NCBI GenBank assembly: GCA_024803745.1
Contig: JANJXV010001821.1
Span: 1-64,000 of the forward strand
DNA length: 64,000 nucleotides
Origin: Megascapheus bottae
Lineage: Eukaryota > Chordata > Mammalia > Rodentia > Geomyidae
Direction: 5' to 3'
Below the pieces are notes generated by a model. It saw only the letters and a program-made list of their open reading frames with translations, made no database searches and was not told where the DNA came from. Of the stretch, positions 35,559 to 49,700 are shown in pieces; the first letter of the stretch is position 1, and every line of letters starts with the position of its first letter. The position numbers and the translations under genes were made by a program.

Positions 35559-38138
35559 CAGAATGGAGGTGTGTGAAGTCACAGAATGGAGGTGTGTGAA
35601 CTCAGAATGGAGGTGTGTGAAGTCACAGAATACAGGTGTGTGAAGTCATAGAATGGAAGTGTGTGAAGTCATAGAATGGAGGTGTGTGAAGTCATAATGG
35701 AGGTGTGTGAAGTCAACGAATGGAGTTGTGTGAACGCAGAATGGAGGTGTGTGAAGTCACAGAATGGAGGTTTGAGAAGTCATAGAATGGAGGTGTCTGA
35801 AGTCATAGAATGGAGGTGTGTGAAGTCACAGAATTTAGGTGTGTGGAGTCAGAATGGAGGTGTGTGAAATCATAGGTGGAGGTGTGTGAAGTCATAGTAT
35901 GGAGATGTGTGAAATCATAGAATGGAGTTTTGTGAAGTCACAGAAAGGAGCTGTGTAAGTTGCAATTGAGGTGTGTGAAGTCATAGAAGGTAGATGTGTA
36001 AAGTCATAGAATGGAGGATTGTGAAGTCACCGAAGGGAGGTTTGTGAAGTCATAGAATGGAGGTATGTGAAGTCAAATTGGAGCGGTGTGAAGTTGGAGA
36101 ATGGAGGTGTGTGAAGTCATAGAATGGAGGTGGGTGAAGTCATAGAATGGAGGTGTATGAAGTCATAGAATGGAAGTGTGTGAAGTCACAGAATGGACGG
36201 GCATGAAGTCATAGAATGGAGGTGTGTGAAGTCAGAGAATTGAGGTGTTTCAGTTCATATATTGGAGGTGTGTGGATTCAAAATGGATGTGTGAAATCAT
36301 AGAATGTAGGTGTGTGAAGCCATAGAATGGAAGGGTGTGAAGTCAGAATGGAGGTGTGTGAAGTCATAGATGGAGGTGTGTGAAGTCATAGTATGGAGTT
36401 GTTTGAAATCATAAAATGGAGTTTTGTGAAGTCACAGAATGGAGCTATGTGAGTCAGAATTGAGGTGTGTGAAGTCATAGAATGTAGATGTGTGAAGTCA
36501 TAGATTTGAGGATTTTGAAGTCATCGAAGGGAGGGTTGTGAAGGCATAGAATGGAGGTATGTGAAGTCAAATTTGAGGGGTGTGAAGTCGGAGAATGGAG
36601 GTGTGTGAAGTCATAGAATGGAGGTGGGTGAAGTCATAGAATGGAGGTGTATGAAGTCATAGAATGGAGTTGTATGAAGTCACAGAATGTAAGTGTGTGA
36701 AGTCACAGAATGGAGGTGTGTGAAGTCACAGAATGGAGATGTGTGAAGTCACAGAATGGAGGTGTGTGAACTCAGAATGGAGGTGTGTGAAGTCACAGAA
36801 TAGTGGTGTGTGAAGTCACAGAATGGAGGTGTGTGAAGTCATAGAATGGAGGTGTGTGGAGTCACAGTATGGAGGTGTGTGAACTTAGAATGGAGGTGTG
36901 TGAAGTCAAAATGGAGGTGTGTGAATTCACCGAATGGAGTTGTGTCAACGCACAATGGAGGTGTGTGAAGTCACAGAATGGAGCTGTGTAAGTCAGAATT
37001 GAGGTGTGTGAAGTCATAGAATGTAGTGTGTGAAGTCATAGAATGGAGGATTGTGAAGTCACCGAAGGGAGGTTTGTGAAGTCATAGAATGGAGGTATGT
37101 GAAGTCAAATTGGAGGGGCGTGAAGTCGGAGAATGGAGGTGTGTGAAGTCATAGAATGGAAGTGTGTGATGTCACAGAATGGAGTGTGTGAAGTCACAGA
37201 ATGGAGGTGTGTGAAGTCAGAATGGATGTGTGTGAAGTCAACGAGTGGAGTTGTGTGAACGCAGAATGGAGGTTTGTGAAGTCACAGAATGGAGGTTTGA
37301 GAAGTCATAGAATGAAGGTGTGTGAAGTCATAGAATGAAGGTGGGTGAAGTCATAGAAAGGAGGTGTGATAAGTCATAGAATGGAGGAGTGTGAAATCAT
37401 AGACTGGAGGTGAGTGAAGTCACAGATTCGAGGTCTGTGAAGACATAGAATGGAGTTGTGTGATGTCAGAATGGAGGTGTGCGAAGTCAAAGAATAGAAG
37501 ATTGTGAAGTCAGAATGGAGGTGTGAGAAGTCATAGACTTGAGGTGTGTGAACTCATAGAATGGAGGTGTGTGACGTCACAATGGAAGTGTGTGAAGTCA
37601 CAGAATGGAGGTGTGTGTAGTCATACAATGTAGGTGTGTGAAGTCAGAATGGAGGGGTGTGAAGTCATAGAATAGAGGTGTGTGAACTCATAAAATGGAG
37701 GTGTGTGACCTCGCAATGGATGTGTGTGAAGTCACAGAATGGAGGTGTGTGAAGTCATAGAATGGAAGTGTGTGAAGTCATACAATGGAGGTGTGTGAAG
37801 TCAGAATGGAGGTGTGTGAAGTCACAGAATGGAGGTGGGTGAACTCAGAATGGAGGTGTGTGAAGTCACAGAATGTAAGTGTGTGAAGTCATAGAATGGA
37901 GGTGTGTGAATTCATAGAGTAGAGGTTAGTGAAGTCAGAGATTCGAGGTCTGTGAAGTCAAAGAATGGAGGTGTGTGAAGTCAGAATGTAGGTGTGTGAA
38001 GTCACAGAATGGAAGGGTGTGAAGTCATACAATGGAGGTGTGTGAAGTCAGAATGGAGGTGTGTGAAGTCACAGAATGGAAGTGTGTGAACTGAAAATGG
38101 AGGTGTGTGAAGTCATAGAATGGAGGTGTGTGAAGTCA
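35152..38138 (+). repeat. 3.0-kb block, copy 2 (12,867-bp spacing)
   Basis: This is the partner of 22285-25271. The match stops at 38138: copy 1 continues GTCACAGAATGGACGG, while this copy switches to GTCAAATTGGAGGGG and becomes the 8.2-kb-spaced block. Differences from copy 1 include TAGACTTGAGG near 37537 and GACCTCGCAATGG near 37708. TGACGTCA is kept at 37572. Confidence 0.9.
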
Positions 38139-41100
38139 AATTGGAGGGGTGTGAAGTCGGAGAATGGAGGTGTGTGAAGTTATAGAATGGAGGTGGGTCA
38201 AGTCATAGAATGGAGGTGTATGAAGTCACAGAATGTAAGTGTGTGAAGTCACAAAATGGAGGTGTGTGAAGTAACAGAATGGAGGTGTGTGAAGTCACAG
38301 AATGGAGGTGTGTGAACTCAGAATGGAGGTGTGTGAAGTCACAGAATAGAGGTGTGTGAAGTCACAGAATGGAGGTGTGTGAAGTCATAGAATGGAGGTG
38401 TGTGAAGTCACAGTATGGAGGTGTGTGAACTTAGAATGGAGGTGTGTGAAGTCAAAATGTAGGTGTGTGAATTCACCGAATGGAGTTGTGTCAATGCAGA
38501 ATGGAGGTGTGTGAAGTCACAGAATGGAGCTGTGTAAGTCAGAATTGAGGTGTGTGAAGTCATAGAATGTAGTGTGTGAAGTCATAGAATGGAGGATTGT
38601 GAAGTCACCGAAGGGAGGTTTGTGAAGTCATAGAATGGAGGTATGTGAAGTCAAATTGGAGGGGCGTGAAGTCGGAGAATGGAGGTGTGTGAAGTCATAG
38701 AATGGAAGTGTGTGAAGTCACAGAATGGAGTGTGTGAAGTCACAGAATGGAGGTGTGTGAAGTCAGAATGGAGGTGTGTGAATCAAGGAATGGAGTTGTG
38801 TGAACGCAGAATGGAGGTGTGTGAAGTCACAGAATGGAGGTTTGAGAAGTCATAGAATGGAGGTGTGTGAAGTCATAGAATGGATGTTTCTGAAGTAAGA
38901 ATGAAGGTGTGTGAAGTCATAGAATGGAGGTGTGTGAAGTCATAGAATGGAGGTGTGTGAAGTCACAGAATTTAGGTGTGTGAAGTCATAGTATGGAGAT
39001 GTGTGAAATCATAGAATGGAATTTTGTGAAGTCACAGAATGGAGCTGTGTAAGTTAGAATTGAGGTGTGTGAAGTCATAGAATGTAGATGTGTGAAGTCA
39101 TAGAATGGAGGATTGTGAAGTCACCGAAGGGAGGTTTGTGAAGTCATAGAATGGAGGTATGTGAAGTCAAATTGGAGCGGTGTGAAGTTGGAGAATGGAG
39201 GTGTGTGAAGTCATAGAATGGAGGTGGGTGAAGTCATAGAATGGAGGTGTATGAAGTCATAGAATGGAAGTGTGTGAAGTCACAGAATGGACGGGCATGA
39301 AGTCATAGAATGGAGGTGTGTGAAGTCAGAGAATTGAGGTGTTTCAGTTCATATATTGGAGGTGTGTGGATTCAAAATGGATGTGTGAAGTCATAGAATG
39401 TAGGTGTGTGAAGGCATAGAATGGAGGTGTGTGAAGTAAGAGAAAGGAGGTGTGTGAAGTCATAGAATGGAAGTGTGTGAAGTCATAGAATGGAGGTCTG
39501 TGAAGTCATAGAATGGAGGTGTGTGAAGTCAGAATGTAGATGTGCAAAGTCATAGAATAGAGGTGTGTGAAGTCAGAATGGAGGTGTGTGAAGTCATAGA
39601 ATGGAGGTGTATGAAGTCACAGAATGGAAGTGTGTGAAGTCATACAATGGAGATGTGTGAAGTCAGAATGGAGGTGTGTGAAGTTACAGAATGGAGGTGT
39701 GTGAAGTCAGAATGGAGGTGTGTGAAATCATAGATGGAGGTGTCTGAAGTCATAGTTTGGAGATATGTGAAATCATAGAATGGAGTTTTGTGATGTCACA
39801 GAATGGAGCTGTGTAAGTCATAATTGAGGTGTGTGAAGTCATAGAATGTAGATGTGTGAAGTCATAGAATGGAGGATTGTGAAGTCACCTAAGGGAGGTT
39901 TGTGAAGTCATAGAATGGAGGTATGTGAAGTCACAGATTGGTGGTGTGTGAAGTCACAGAATGGAGGTGTGTGAAGTCACAGAATTGAGGTGTGTGAAGT
40001 CATAGATGGAGGTGTGTGAAGTCATAGTATGGAGGTGTGTGAAATCATAGAATGGAGTTTTGTGAAGTCACAGAATTGAGCTGTGTGAAGTCACAATGGA
40101 GGTGTGTGAATTCAGAATGGAGGTGTGTGAATTCACCGAATGGAGTTATGTGAACGCAGAATGGAGGTGTGTGCAGTCACATAATGGAAGTTTGTGAAGT
40201 TATAGAATGGAGGTGTGTGAAGTCATATAATGGATGTTTCTGAAGTAAGAATGGAGGTGTGTGAAGTCACAGAATGGAGGTGTGTGAAGTCATAGAATGG
40301 AAGTGTGTGAAGTCATAGAATGGAGGTGTGTGAAGTCAGAATGTAGGTGTGCGAAGTCATAGAATAGAGGTGTGTGAAGTCATAGAATGGAGGTGTGTGA
40401 AGTCACAGAATGGAAGTGTGTGAAGTCATACAATGGAGGTGTGTGAAGTCTGAATGGAGGTGTGTGAAGTTACAGAATGGAGGTGTGGGAAGTCAGAATG
40501 GAGGTGTGTGAAATCATAGATGGAGGTGTGTGAAGTCATAGTATGGAGATGTGTGAAATCATAGAATGGAGTTTTGTGAAGTCACAGAATGTAGCTGTGT
40601 AAGTCAGAATTGAGGTGTGTGAAGACATAGAATGTAGATGTGTGAAGTCATAGAATGGAGGATTGTGAAGTAACCGAAGGGAGGTTTGTAAAGTCATAGA
40701 ATGGAGGTATGTGAAGTGAAATTAGAGGAGTGTGAAGTCGTAGAATGGAGGTGTGTGAAGTCATAGAATGGAGGTGGGTGAAGTCATAGAATGGAGGTTT
40801 ATAAAGTCATAGAATGGAGGTGTGTGAAGTCACAGAAGGGACGGGTATGAAGTCATAGAATGGAAGTGTGTGAAGTCAGAGAATTGAGGTGTTTCAAGTC
40901 ATATATTTGAGGTGTGTGGAGTCAAAATGATGTGTGAAGTCATAGAATGTAGGTGTGTGAAGGCAGAGAATGTAGGTGTGTGAAGTCATAGAATGGAGGT
41001 GTGAGAAGTCATAGAATGGACGTGTGTGAAGTCATAGAATGGAGTTATGTGAAGTCATAGAATGGAGGTGTGTGAAGTCACATAATGGAGCTGTGTGAAG

Positions 41101-42066
41101 TCACAGAATGGAGGTATGTGAAGTCACAGAATGGAGGTGGGTGAAGTCACAGAATGGAGGTGTGTGAAGTCATAGAATGGAGGTGTGTGAAGTCATATAA
41201 TGGAGGTGTGTGACGTCACAGAATAAAGGTGTGTGAAGTCACAGAATGGAGGTGTGTGAAGTCAGAATGGACGTGTGAAGTCATAGAATGGAGGTGGGTG
41301 AAGTCATAGAAAGAAGGTGTGTGAAGTCATTGTATGGAGGTGTGTGAAATCATAGAATGGAGTTTTGTGAAGTCACAGAATTGAGGTGTTTGAAGTCATA
41401 TACTGGAGATGTGTGAAGTCAAAATGGATGTGTGAAGTCATAGAATGTAGGTGTGTGGAGTCATAGAATGGAGGTGTGTGAAGTCATAGAATGGAGTTGT
41501 GTGAATTCATAGAATGGAGTTGTGTGAAGTCAGAGAATGGAGGTGTTTGAAGTCACAGAATGGAGGTGTGTGAACTCAGAATGGAGGTGTGTGAAGTCAC
41601 AGAATGGAGGTGTGTGAAGTCATAGAATGTAAGTGTGTGAAGTCATAGAATGGAGGTTTGTGAAGTAAGAATGGAGATGTGTGAAGTCACTGAATGGAGT
41701 TGTGTGAACTCAGAATGGAGGTGTGTGAAGTCACAGAATGGAGGTTTGTGAAGTGATAGAATGGAGGTGTGTGAAGACATAGAATGGATATTTCTGAAGT
41801 AAGAATTAAGGTGTGTGAAGTCATAGAAAGGAGGTGGGGGAAGTCATAGAATGGAGGAGTGTGAAGTCATAGAGTGCATGTGAGTGAGGTCACAGATTCG
41901 AGGTCTGTGAAGTCATAGAATGGAGGTGTGTGATGTCAGAATGGAGGTGTGCGAAGTCATAGAATAGAGGTGTGTGAAGTCAGAATGGAGGTGTGTGAAG
42001 TCACAAAATTGAGGTGTTTGAAGTCATATATTGGAGGTGTGTGAAGTCAAAATGGATGTGTGAAGT
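38129..42066 (+). repeat. 3.9-kb block, copy 1 (8.2-kb spacing)
   Basis: It pairs with 46301-50329. The offset is 8,172 at the left (TATAGAATGG 38181 and 46353, GGGGCGTG 38661 and 46833), 8,216 after a 43-bp difference near 38985 plus one base near 38730 (TTTCAGTTCA 39342 and 47558), and 8,263 after a one-base difference near 40928 and a 46-bp difference near 41070 (CATAATGG 41081 and 49344). Apart from these indels the copies are nearly identical. TGACGTCA lies at 41211. Confidence 0.9.
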
Positions 42067-42117
42067 CACAGAATGGAGGTGTGTGAAGTCAAAGAATGGA
42101 GGTGTGTGAAGTCATAT

Positions 42118-45100
42118 AATGGAGGTGTGTGAACTCAGAATGGAGGTGTGTGAAGTCACAGAATAGTGGTGTGTGAAGTCACAGAATGGAGGTGTGTGAA
42201 GTCATAGAATGGAGGTGTGTGGAGTCACAGTATGGTGGTGTGTGAACTTAGAATGGAGGTGTGTGAAGTCAAAATGGAGGTGTGTGAATTCACCGAATGG
42301 AGTTGTGTCAACGCACCATGGAGGTGTGTGAAGTCACAGAATGGAGCTGTGTAAGTCAGAATTGAGGTGTGTGAAGTCATAGAATGTAGTGTGTGAAGTC
42401 ATAGAATGGAGGATTGTGAAGTCACCGAAGGGAGGTTTGTGAAGTCATAGAATGGAGGTATGTGAACTCAAATTGGAGGGGCGTGAAGTCGGAGAATGGA
42501 GGTGTGTGAAGTCATAGAATGGAAGTGTGTGAAGTCACAGAATGGAGTGTGTGAAGTCACAGAATGGAGGTGTGTGAAGTCAGAATGGTTGTGTGTGAAG
42601 TCAACGAATGGAGTTGTGTGAACGCAGAATGGAGGTTTGTGAAGTCACAGAATGGAGGTTTGAGAAGTCATAGAATGGAGGTGTGTGAAGTCATAGAATG
42701 AAGGTGGGTGAAGTCATAGAAAGGAGGTGTGATAAGTCATAGAATGGAGGAGTGTGAAATCATAGACTGGAGGTGAGTGAAGTCACAGATTCGAGGTCTG
42801 TGAAGACATAGAATGGAGTTGTGTGATGTCAGAATGGAGGTGTGCGAAGTCATAGAATAGAAGATTGTGAAGTCAGAATGGAGGTGTGAGAAGTCATAGA
42901 ATGAAGGTGTGTGAACTCATAGAATGGCGGTGTGTGACGTCACAATGGAAGTGTGTGAAGTCACAGAATGGAGGTGTGTGTAGTCATACAATGTAGGTGT
43001 GTGAAGTCAGAATGGAGGGGTGTGAAGTCATAGAATAGAGGTGTGTGAACTCATAAAATGGAGGTGTGTGACCTCACAATGGAAGTGTGTGAAGTCACAG
43101 AATGGAGGTGTGTGAAGTCATAGAATGGAAGTGTGTGAAGTCATACAATGGAGGTGTGTGAAGTCAGAATGGAGGTGTGTGAAGTCACAGAATGGAGGTG
43201 GGTGAACTCAGAATGGAGGTGTGTGAAGTCACAGAATGTAAGTGTGTGAAGTCATAGAATGGAGGTGTGTGAATTCATAGAGTAGAGGTTAGTGAAGTCA
43301 GAGATTCGAGGTCTGTGAAGTCAAAGAATGGAGGTGTGTGTGAAGTCAGAATGTAGGTGTGTGAAGTCACAGAATGGAAGTGTGTGAAGTCATACAATGG
43401 AGGTGTGTGAAGTCAGAATGGAGGTGTGTGAAGTCACAGAATGGAAGTGTGTGAACTGAAAATGGAGGTGTGTGAAGTCATAGAATGGAGGTGTGTGAAG
43501 TCACAGAATGGACGGTATGAAGTCATAGAATGGAGGTGTGTGAAGTCACAAAATTGAGGTGTTTGAAGTCATATATTGGAGGTGTGTGAAGTCACAGAAT
43601 GGAGGTGTGTGACGTCATAGAATGGATGTGTGTGAAGTCATAGAATGGAAGTGTGTGAAGTCACAGAATCGAGGTGTGTGAAGTCACATAATGGATGTGT
43701 GTGAAGTCATAGAATGGAAGTGTGTGAAGTCATAGAATGGAGGTGTGTGAATTAATAGAGTAGTGGTCAGTGAAGTCACAGATTCGAGGTCTGTGAAGTC
43801 ATAGAATGGAGGTGGTGAAGTCAGAATGTAGGTGTGCGAAGTCATAGAACAGATGTTTGTGAAGTAAGAATGGAGGTCTGTGAATTCATAGAATGGAGGT
43901 GTGTGAACTCATAAAATGGAGGTGTGTGACGTCACAATGGAAGTGTGTGAAGTCATAGAGTGTAAGTGTGTGAAGTCACAGAATGGAAGTGTGTGAAGTC
44001 ATACAATGGAGGTGTGTGAAGTCAGAATGGAGGTGTGTGAAGTCACAAAATGGAGGTGTGTGAAGTCAGAATGGAGGTGTGTGAAGTCATAGATGGAGGT
44101 GTGTGAAGTCATAGTATGGAGTTGTGTGAAATCATAAAATGGAGTTTTGTGAAGTCACAGAATGGAGCTGTGTGAGTCAGAATTGAGGTGTGTGAAGTCA
44201 TAGAATGTAGATGTGTGAAGTCATAGATTTGAGGATTTTGAAGTCACCGAAGGGAGGGTTGTGAAGTCATAGAATGGAGGTATGTGAAGTCAAATTGGAG
44301 GGGTGTGAAGTCGGAGAATGGAGGTGTGTGAAGTCATAGAATGGAGGTGGGTGAAGTCATAGAATGGAGGTGTATAAAGTCATAGAATGGAGGTGTATGA
44401 AGTCACAGAATGTAAGTGTGTGAAGTCACAGAATGGATGTGTGAAGTCACAGAATGGAGGTGTGTGAAGTCACAGAATGGAGGTGTGTGAACTCAGAATG
44501 GAGGTGTGTGAAGTCACAGAATAGAGGTGTGTGAAGTCACAGAATGGAGGTGTGAGAAGTCATAGAATGGAGGTGTGTGAAGTCACAGAATGGAGGTGTG
44601 TGAACTCAGAATGGAGGTGTGTGAAGTCACAGAATAGAGGTGTGTGAAGTCACAGAATGGAGGTGTGTGAAGTCATAGAATGGAGGTGTGTGAAGTCACA
44701 GTATGGAGGTGTGTGAACTTAGAATGGAGGTGTGTGAAGTCAAAATGGAGGTGTGTGAATTCACTGAATGGAGTTGTGTCAACGCACAATGGAGGTGTGT
44801 GAAGTCACAGAATGGAGCTGTGTAAGTCAGAATTGAGGTGTGTGAAGTCATAGAATGTAGTGTGTGAAGTCATAGAATGGAGGATTGTGAAGTCACCGAA
44901 TGGAGGTTTGTGAAGTCATAGAATGGAGGTATGTGAAGTCAAATTGGAGGGGTGTGTAGTCGGAGAATGGAGGTGTGTGATGTCATAGAATGGAAGTGTG
45001 TGAAGTCACAGAATGGAGGTGTGTGAAGTCACAGAATGGAGGTGTGTGAACTCAGAATGGAGGTGTGTGAAGTCACAGAATAGAGGTGTGTGAAGTCATA

Positions 45101-46790
45101 GAATGGAAGTGTGTGAAGTCATAGAATGGAGGTGTGTGAAGTCAGAATGGAGGTGTGTGAAGTCAACGAATGGAGTTGTGTGAACGCAGAATGGAGGTGT
45201 GTGAAGCCACAGAATGGAGGTTTGAGAAGTCATAGAATGGAGGTGTATGAAGTCATAGAATGGATGTTTCTGAAGTAAGAATGAAGGTGTGTGAAGTCAT
45301 AGAATGGAGGTGTGTGAAGTCATAGAATGGAGGTGTGTGAAGTCACAGAATTTAGGTGTGTGAAGTCAGAATGGAGGTGTGTGAAATCATAGGTGGAGGT
45401 GTGTGAAGTCATAGTATGGAGATGTGTGAAATCATAGAATGCAGTTTTGTGAAGTCACAGAATGGAGCTGTGTAAGTTACAACTGAGGTGTGTGAAGTCA
45501 TAGAAGGTAGATGTGTAAAGTCATAGAATGGAGGATTGTGAAGTCACCGAAGGGAGGTTTGTGAAGTCATAGAATGGAGGTATGTGAAGTCAAATTGGAG
45601 CGGTGTGAAGTTGGAGAATGGAGGTGTGTGAAGTCATAGAATGGAGGTGGGTGAAGTCAAAAAATGGAGGTGTATGAAGTCATAGAATGGAAGTGTGTGA
45701 AGTCACAGAATGGACGGGCATGAAGTCATAGAATGGAGGTGTGTGAAGTCAGAGAATTGAGGTGTTTCAGTTCATATATTGGAGGTGTGTGGATTCAAAA
45801 TGGATGTGTGAAGTCATAGAATGTAGGTGTGTGAAGCCATAGAATGGAGGTGTGTGAAGTCAGAATGGAGGTGTGTGAAGTCATAGATGGAGGTGTGTGA
45901 AGTCATAGTATGGAGTTGTTTGAAATCATAAAATGGAGTTTTGTGAAGTCACAGAATGGAGCTGTGTGAGTCAGAATTGAGGAGTGTGAAGTCATAGAAT
46001 GTAGATGTGTGAAGTCATAGATTTGAGGATTTTGAAGTCACCGAAGGGACGGTTGTGAAGTCATAGAATGGAGGTATATGAAGTCAAATTGGAGGGGTGT
46101 GAAGTCATAGATGGAGGTGTGTGAAGTCATAGTATGGAGTTGTGTGAAATCATAAAATGGAGTTTTGTGAAGTAACAGAATGGAGCTGTGTGAGTCAGAA
46201 TTGAGGTGTGTGAAGTCATAGAATATAGATGTGTGAAGTCATAGACTTGAGGATTTTGAAGTCACCGAAGGGAGGGTTGTGAAGTCACAGAATGGAGGTA
46301 TGTGAAGTCAAATTGGAGGGGTGTGAAGTCAGAGAATGGAGGTGTGTGAAGTTATAGAATGGAGGTGGGTCAAGTCATAGAATGGAGGTGTATGAAGTCA
46401 CAGAATGTAAGTGTGTGAAGTCACAAAATGGAGGTGTGTGAAGTCACAGAATGGAGGTGTGTGAAGTCACAGAATGGAGTTGTGTGAACTCAGAATGGAG
46501 GTGTGTGAAGTCACAGAATAGAGGTGAGTGAAGTCACAGAATGGAGGTGTGTGAAGTCATAGAATGGAGGTGTGTGAAGTCACAGTATGGAGGTGTGTGA
46601 ACTTAGAATGGAGGTGTGTGAAGTCAAAATGTAGGTGTGTGAATTCACCGAATGGAGTTGTGTCAACGCAGAATGGAGGTGTGTGAAGTCACAGAATGGA
46701 GCTGTGTAAGTCAGAATTGAGGTGTGTGAAGTCATAGAATGTAGTGTGTGAAGTCATAGAATGGAGGATTGTGAAGTCACCGAAGGGAGG
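42118..46790 (+). repeat. 4.7-kb block: third copy of the 4-kb unit plus flank
   Basis: It matches 27946-32634 at an offset of 14,172 at the left (ATAGTGGTG 27991 and 42163) and 14,156 at the right. A 22-bp monomer is missing near 45020, a TG is gained at 43331-43342 (GGTGTGTGTGAAG), and the 4-bp deletion of copy 2 is absent. The last point means this copy derives from a copy-1-like source or from copy 2 before that deletion. TGACGTCA is at 42935, 43610 and 43927. Confidence 0.9.
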
Positions 46791-49700
46791 TTTGTGAAGT
46801 CATAGAATGGAGGTATGTGAAGTCAAATTGGAGGGGCGTGAAGTCGGAGAATGGAGGTGTGTGGAGTCATAGAATGGAAGTGTGTGAAGTCACAGAATGG
46901 AGGTGTGTGAAGTCGCAGAATGGAGGTGTGTGAAGTCAGAATGGAGGTGTGTGAATCAAGGAATGGAGTTGTGTGAACGCAGAATGGAGGTGTGTGAAGT
47001 CACAGAATGGAGGTTTGAGAAGTCATAGAATGGAGGTGTGTGAAGTCATAGAATGGATGTTTCTGATGTAAGAATGAAGGTGTGTGAAGTCATAGAATGG
47101 AGGTGTGTGAAGTCATAGAATGGAGGTGTGTGAAGTCACAGAATTTAGGTGTGTGAAGTCAGAATGGAGGTGTGTGAAATCATAGGTGGAGGTGTGTGAA
47201 GTCATAGTATGGAGATGTGTGAAATCATAGAATGGAATTTTGTGAAGTCACAGAATGGAGCTGTGTAAGTTAGAATTGAGGTGTGTGAAGTCATAGAATG
47301 TAGATGTGTGAAGTCATAGAATGGAGGATTGTGAAGTCACCGAAGGGAGGTTTGTGAAGTCATAGAATGGAGGTATGTGAAGTCAAATTGGATCGGTGTG
47401 AAGTTGGAGAATGGAGGTGTGTGAAGTCATAGAAAGGAGGTGGGTGAAGTCATAGAATGGAGGTGTATGAAGTCATAGAATGGAAGTGTGTGAAGTCACA
47501 GAATGGACGGGCATGAAGTCATAGAATGGAGGTGTGTGAAGTCAGAGAATTGAGGTGTTTCAGTTCATATATTGGAGGTGTGTGGATTCAAAATGGATGT
47601 GTGAAGTCATAGAATGTAGGTGTGTGAAGGCATAGAATGGAGGTGTGTGAAGTAAGAGAAAGGAGGTGTGTGAAGTCATAGAATGGAAGTGTGTGAAGTC
47701 ATAGAATGGAGGTCTGTGAAGTCATAGAATGGAGGTGTGTGAAGTCAGAATGTAGATTTGCGAAGTCATAGAATAGAGGTGTGTGAAGTCAGAATGGAGG
47801 TGTGTGAAGTCATAGAATGGAGGTGTATGAAGTCACAGAATGGAAGTGTGTGAAGTCATACAATGGAGATGTGTGAAGTCAGAATGGAGGTGTGTGAAGT
47901 TACAGAATGGAGGTGTGTGAAGTCAGAATGGAGGTGTGTGAAATCATAGATGGAGGTGTCTGAAGTCATAGTTTGGAGATATGTGAAATCATAGAATGGA
48001 GTTTTGTGATGTCACAGAATGGAGCTGTGTAAGTCATAATTGAGGTGTGTGAAGTCATAGAATGTAGATGTGTGAAGTCATAGAATGGAGGATTGTGAAG
48101 TCACCTAAGGGAGGTTTGTGAAGTCATAGAATGGAGTTATGTGAAGTCACAGATTGGTGGTGTGTGAAGTCACAGAATGGAGGTGTGTGAAGTCACAGAA
48201 TTGAGGTGTGTGAAGTCATAGATGGAGGTGTGTGAAGTCATAGTATGGAGGTGTGTGAAATCATAGAATGGAGTTTTGTGAAGTCACAGAATTGAGCTGT
48301 GTGAAGTCACAATGGAGGTGTGTGAATTCAGAATGGAGGTGTGTGAATTCACCGAATGGAGTTATGTGAACGCAGAATGGAGGTGTGTGCAGTCACATAA
48401 TGGAAGTTTGTGAAGTTATAGAATGGAGGTGTGTGAAGTCATATAATGGATGTTTCTGAAGTAAGAATGGAGGTGTGTGAAGTCACAGAATGGAGGTGTG
48501 TGAAGTCATAGAATGGAAGTGTGTGAAGTCATAGAATGGAGGTGTGTGAAGTCAGAATGTAGGTGTGCGAAGTCATAGAATAGAGGTGTGTGAAGTCATA
48601 GAATGGAGGTGTGTGAAGTCACAGAATGGAAGTGTGTGAAGTCATACAATGGAGGTGTGTGAAGTCTGAATGGAGGTGTGTGAAGTTACAGAATGGAGGT
48701 GTGGGAAGTCAGAATGGAGGTGTGTGAAATCATAGATGGAGGTGTGTGAAGTCATAGTATGGAGATGTGTGAAATCATAGAATGGAGTTTTGTGAAGTCA
48801 TAGAATGTAGCTGTGTAAGTCAGAATTGAGGTGTGTGAAGTCATAGAATGTAGATGTGTGAAGTCATAGAATGGAGGATTGTGAAGTAACCGAAGGGAGG
48901 TTTGTAAAGTCATAGAATGGAGGTATGTGAAGTGAAATTAGAGGGGTGTGAAGTCGTAGAATGGAGGTGTGTGAAGTCATAGAATGGAGGTGGGTGAAGT
49001 CATAGAATGGAGGTTTATAAATTCATAGAATGGAGGTGTGTGAAGTCACAGAAGGGACGGGTATGAAGTCATAGAATGGAAGTGTGTGAAGTCAGAGAAT
49101 TGAGGTGTTTCAAGTCATATATTTGAGGTGTGTGGAGTCAAAAGTGATGTGTGAAGTCATAGAATGTAGGTGTGTGAAGGCAGAGAAAGTAGGTGTGTGA
49201 AGTCATAGAATGGAGGTGTGAGAAGTCATAGAATGGACGTGTGTGAAGTCATAGAATGGAGTTATGTGAAGTCATAGAATGGCGGTGTGTGAAGTCACAG
49301 AATGGAGGTGTGTGAAGTCACAGAATGGAGGTGTGTGAAGTCACATAATGGAGCTGTGTGAAGTCACAGAATGGAGGTATGTGAAGTCACAGAATGGAGG
49401 TGGGTGAAGTCACAGAATGGAGGTGTGTGAAGTCATAGAATGGAGGTGTGTGAAGTCATATAATGGAGGTGTGTGACGTCACAGAATAAAGGTGTGTGAA
49501 GTCACAGAATGGAGGTGTGTGAAGTCAGTATGGACGTGTGAAGTCATAGAATGGAGGTGGGTGAAGTCATAGAAAGAAGGTGTGTGAAGTCATTGTATGG
49601 AGGTGTGTGAAATCATAGAATGGAGTTTTGTGAAGTCACAGAATTGAGGTGTTTGAAGTCATATACTGGAGATGTGTGAAGTCAAAATGGATGTGTGAAG

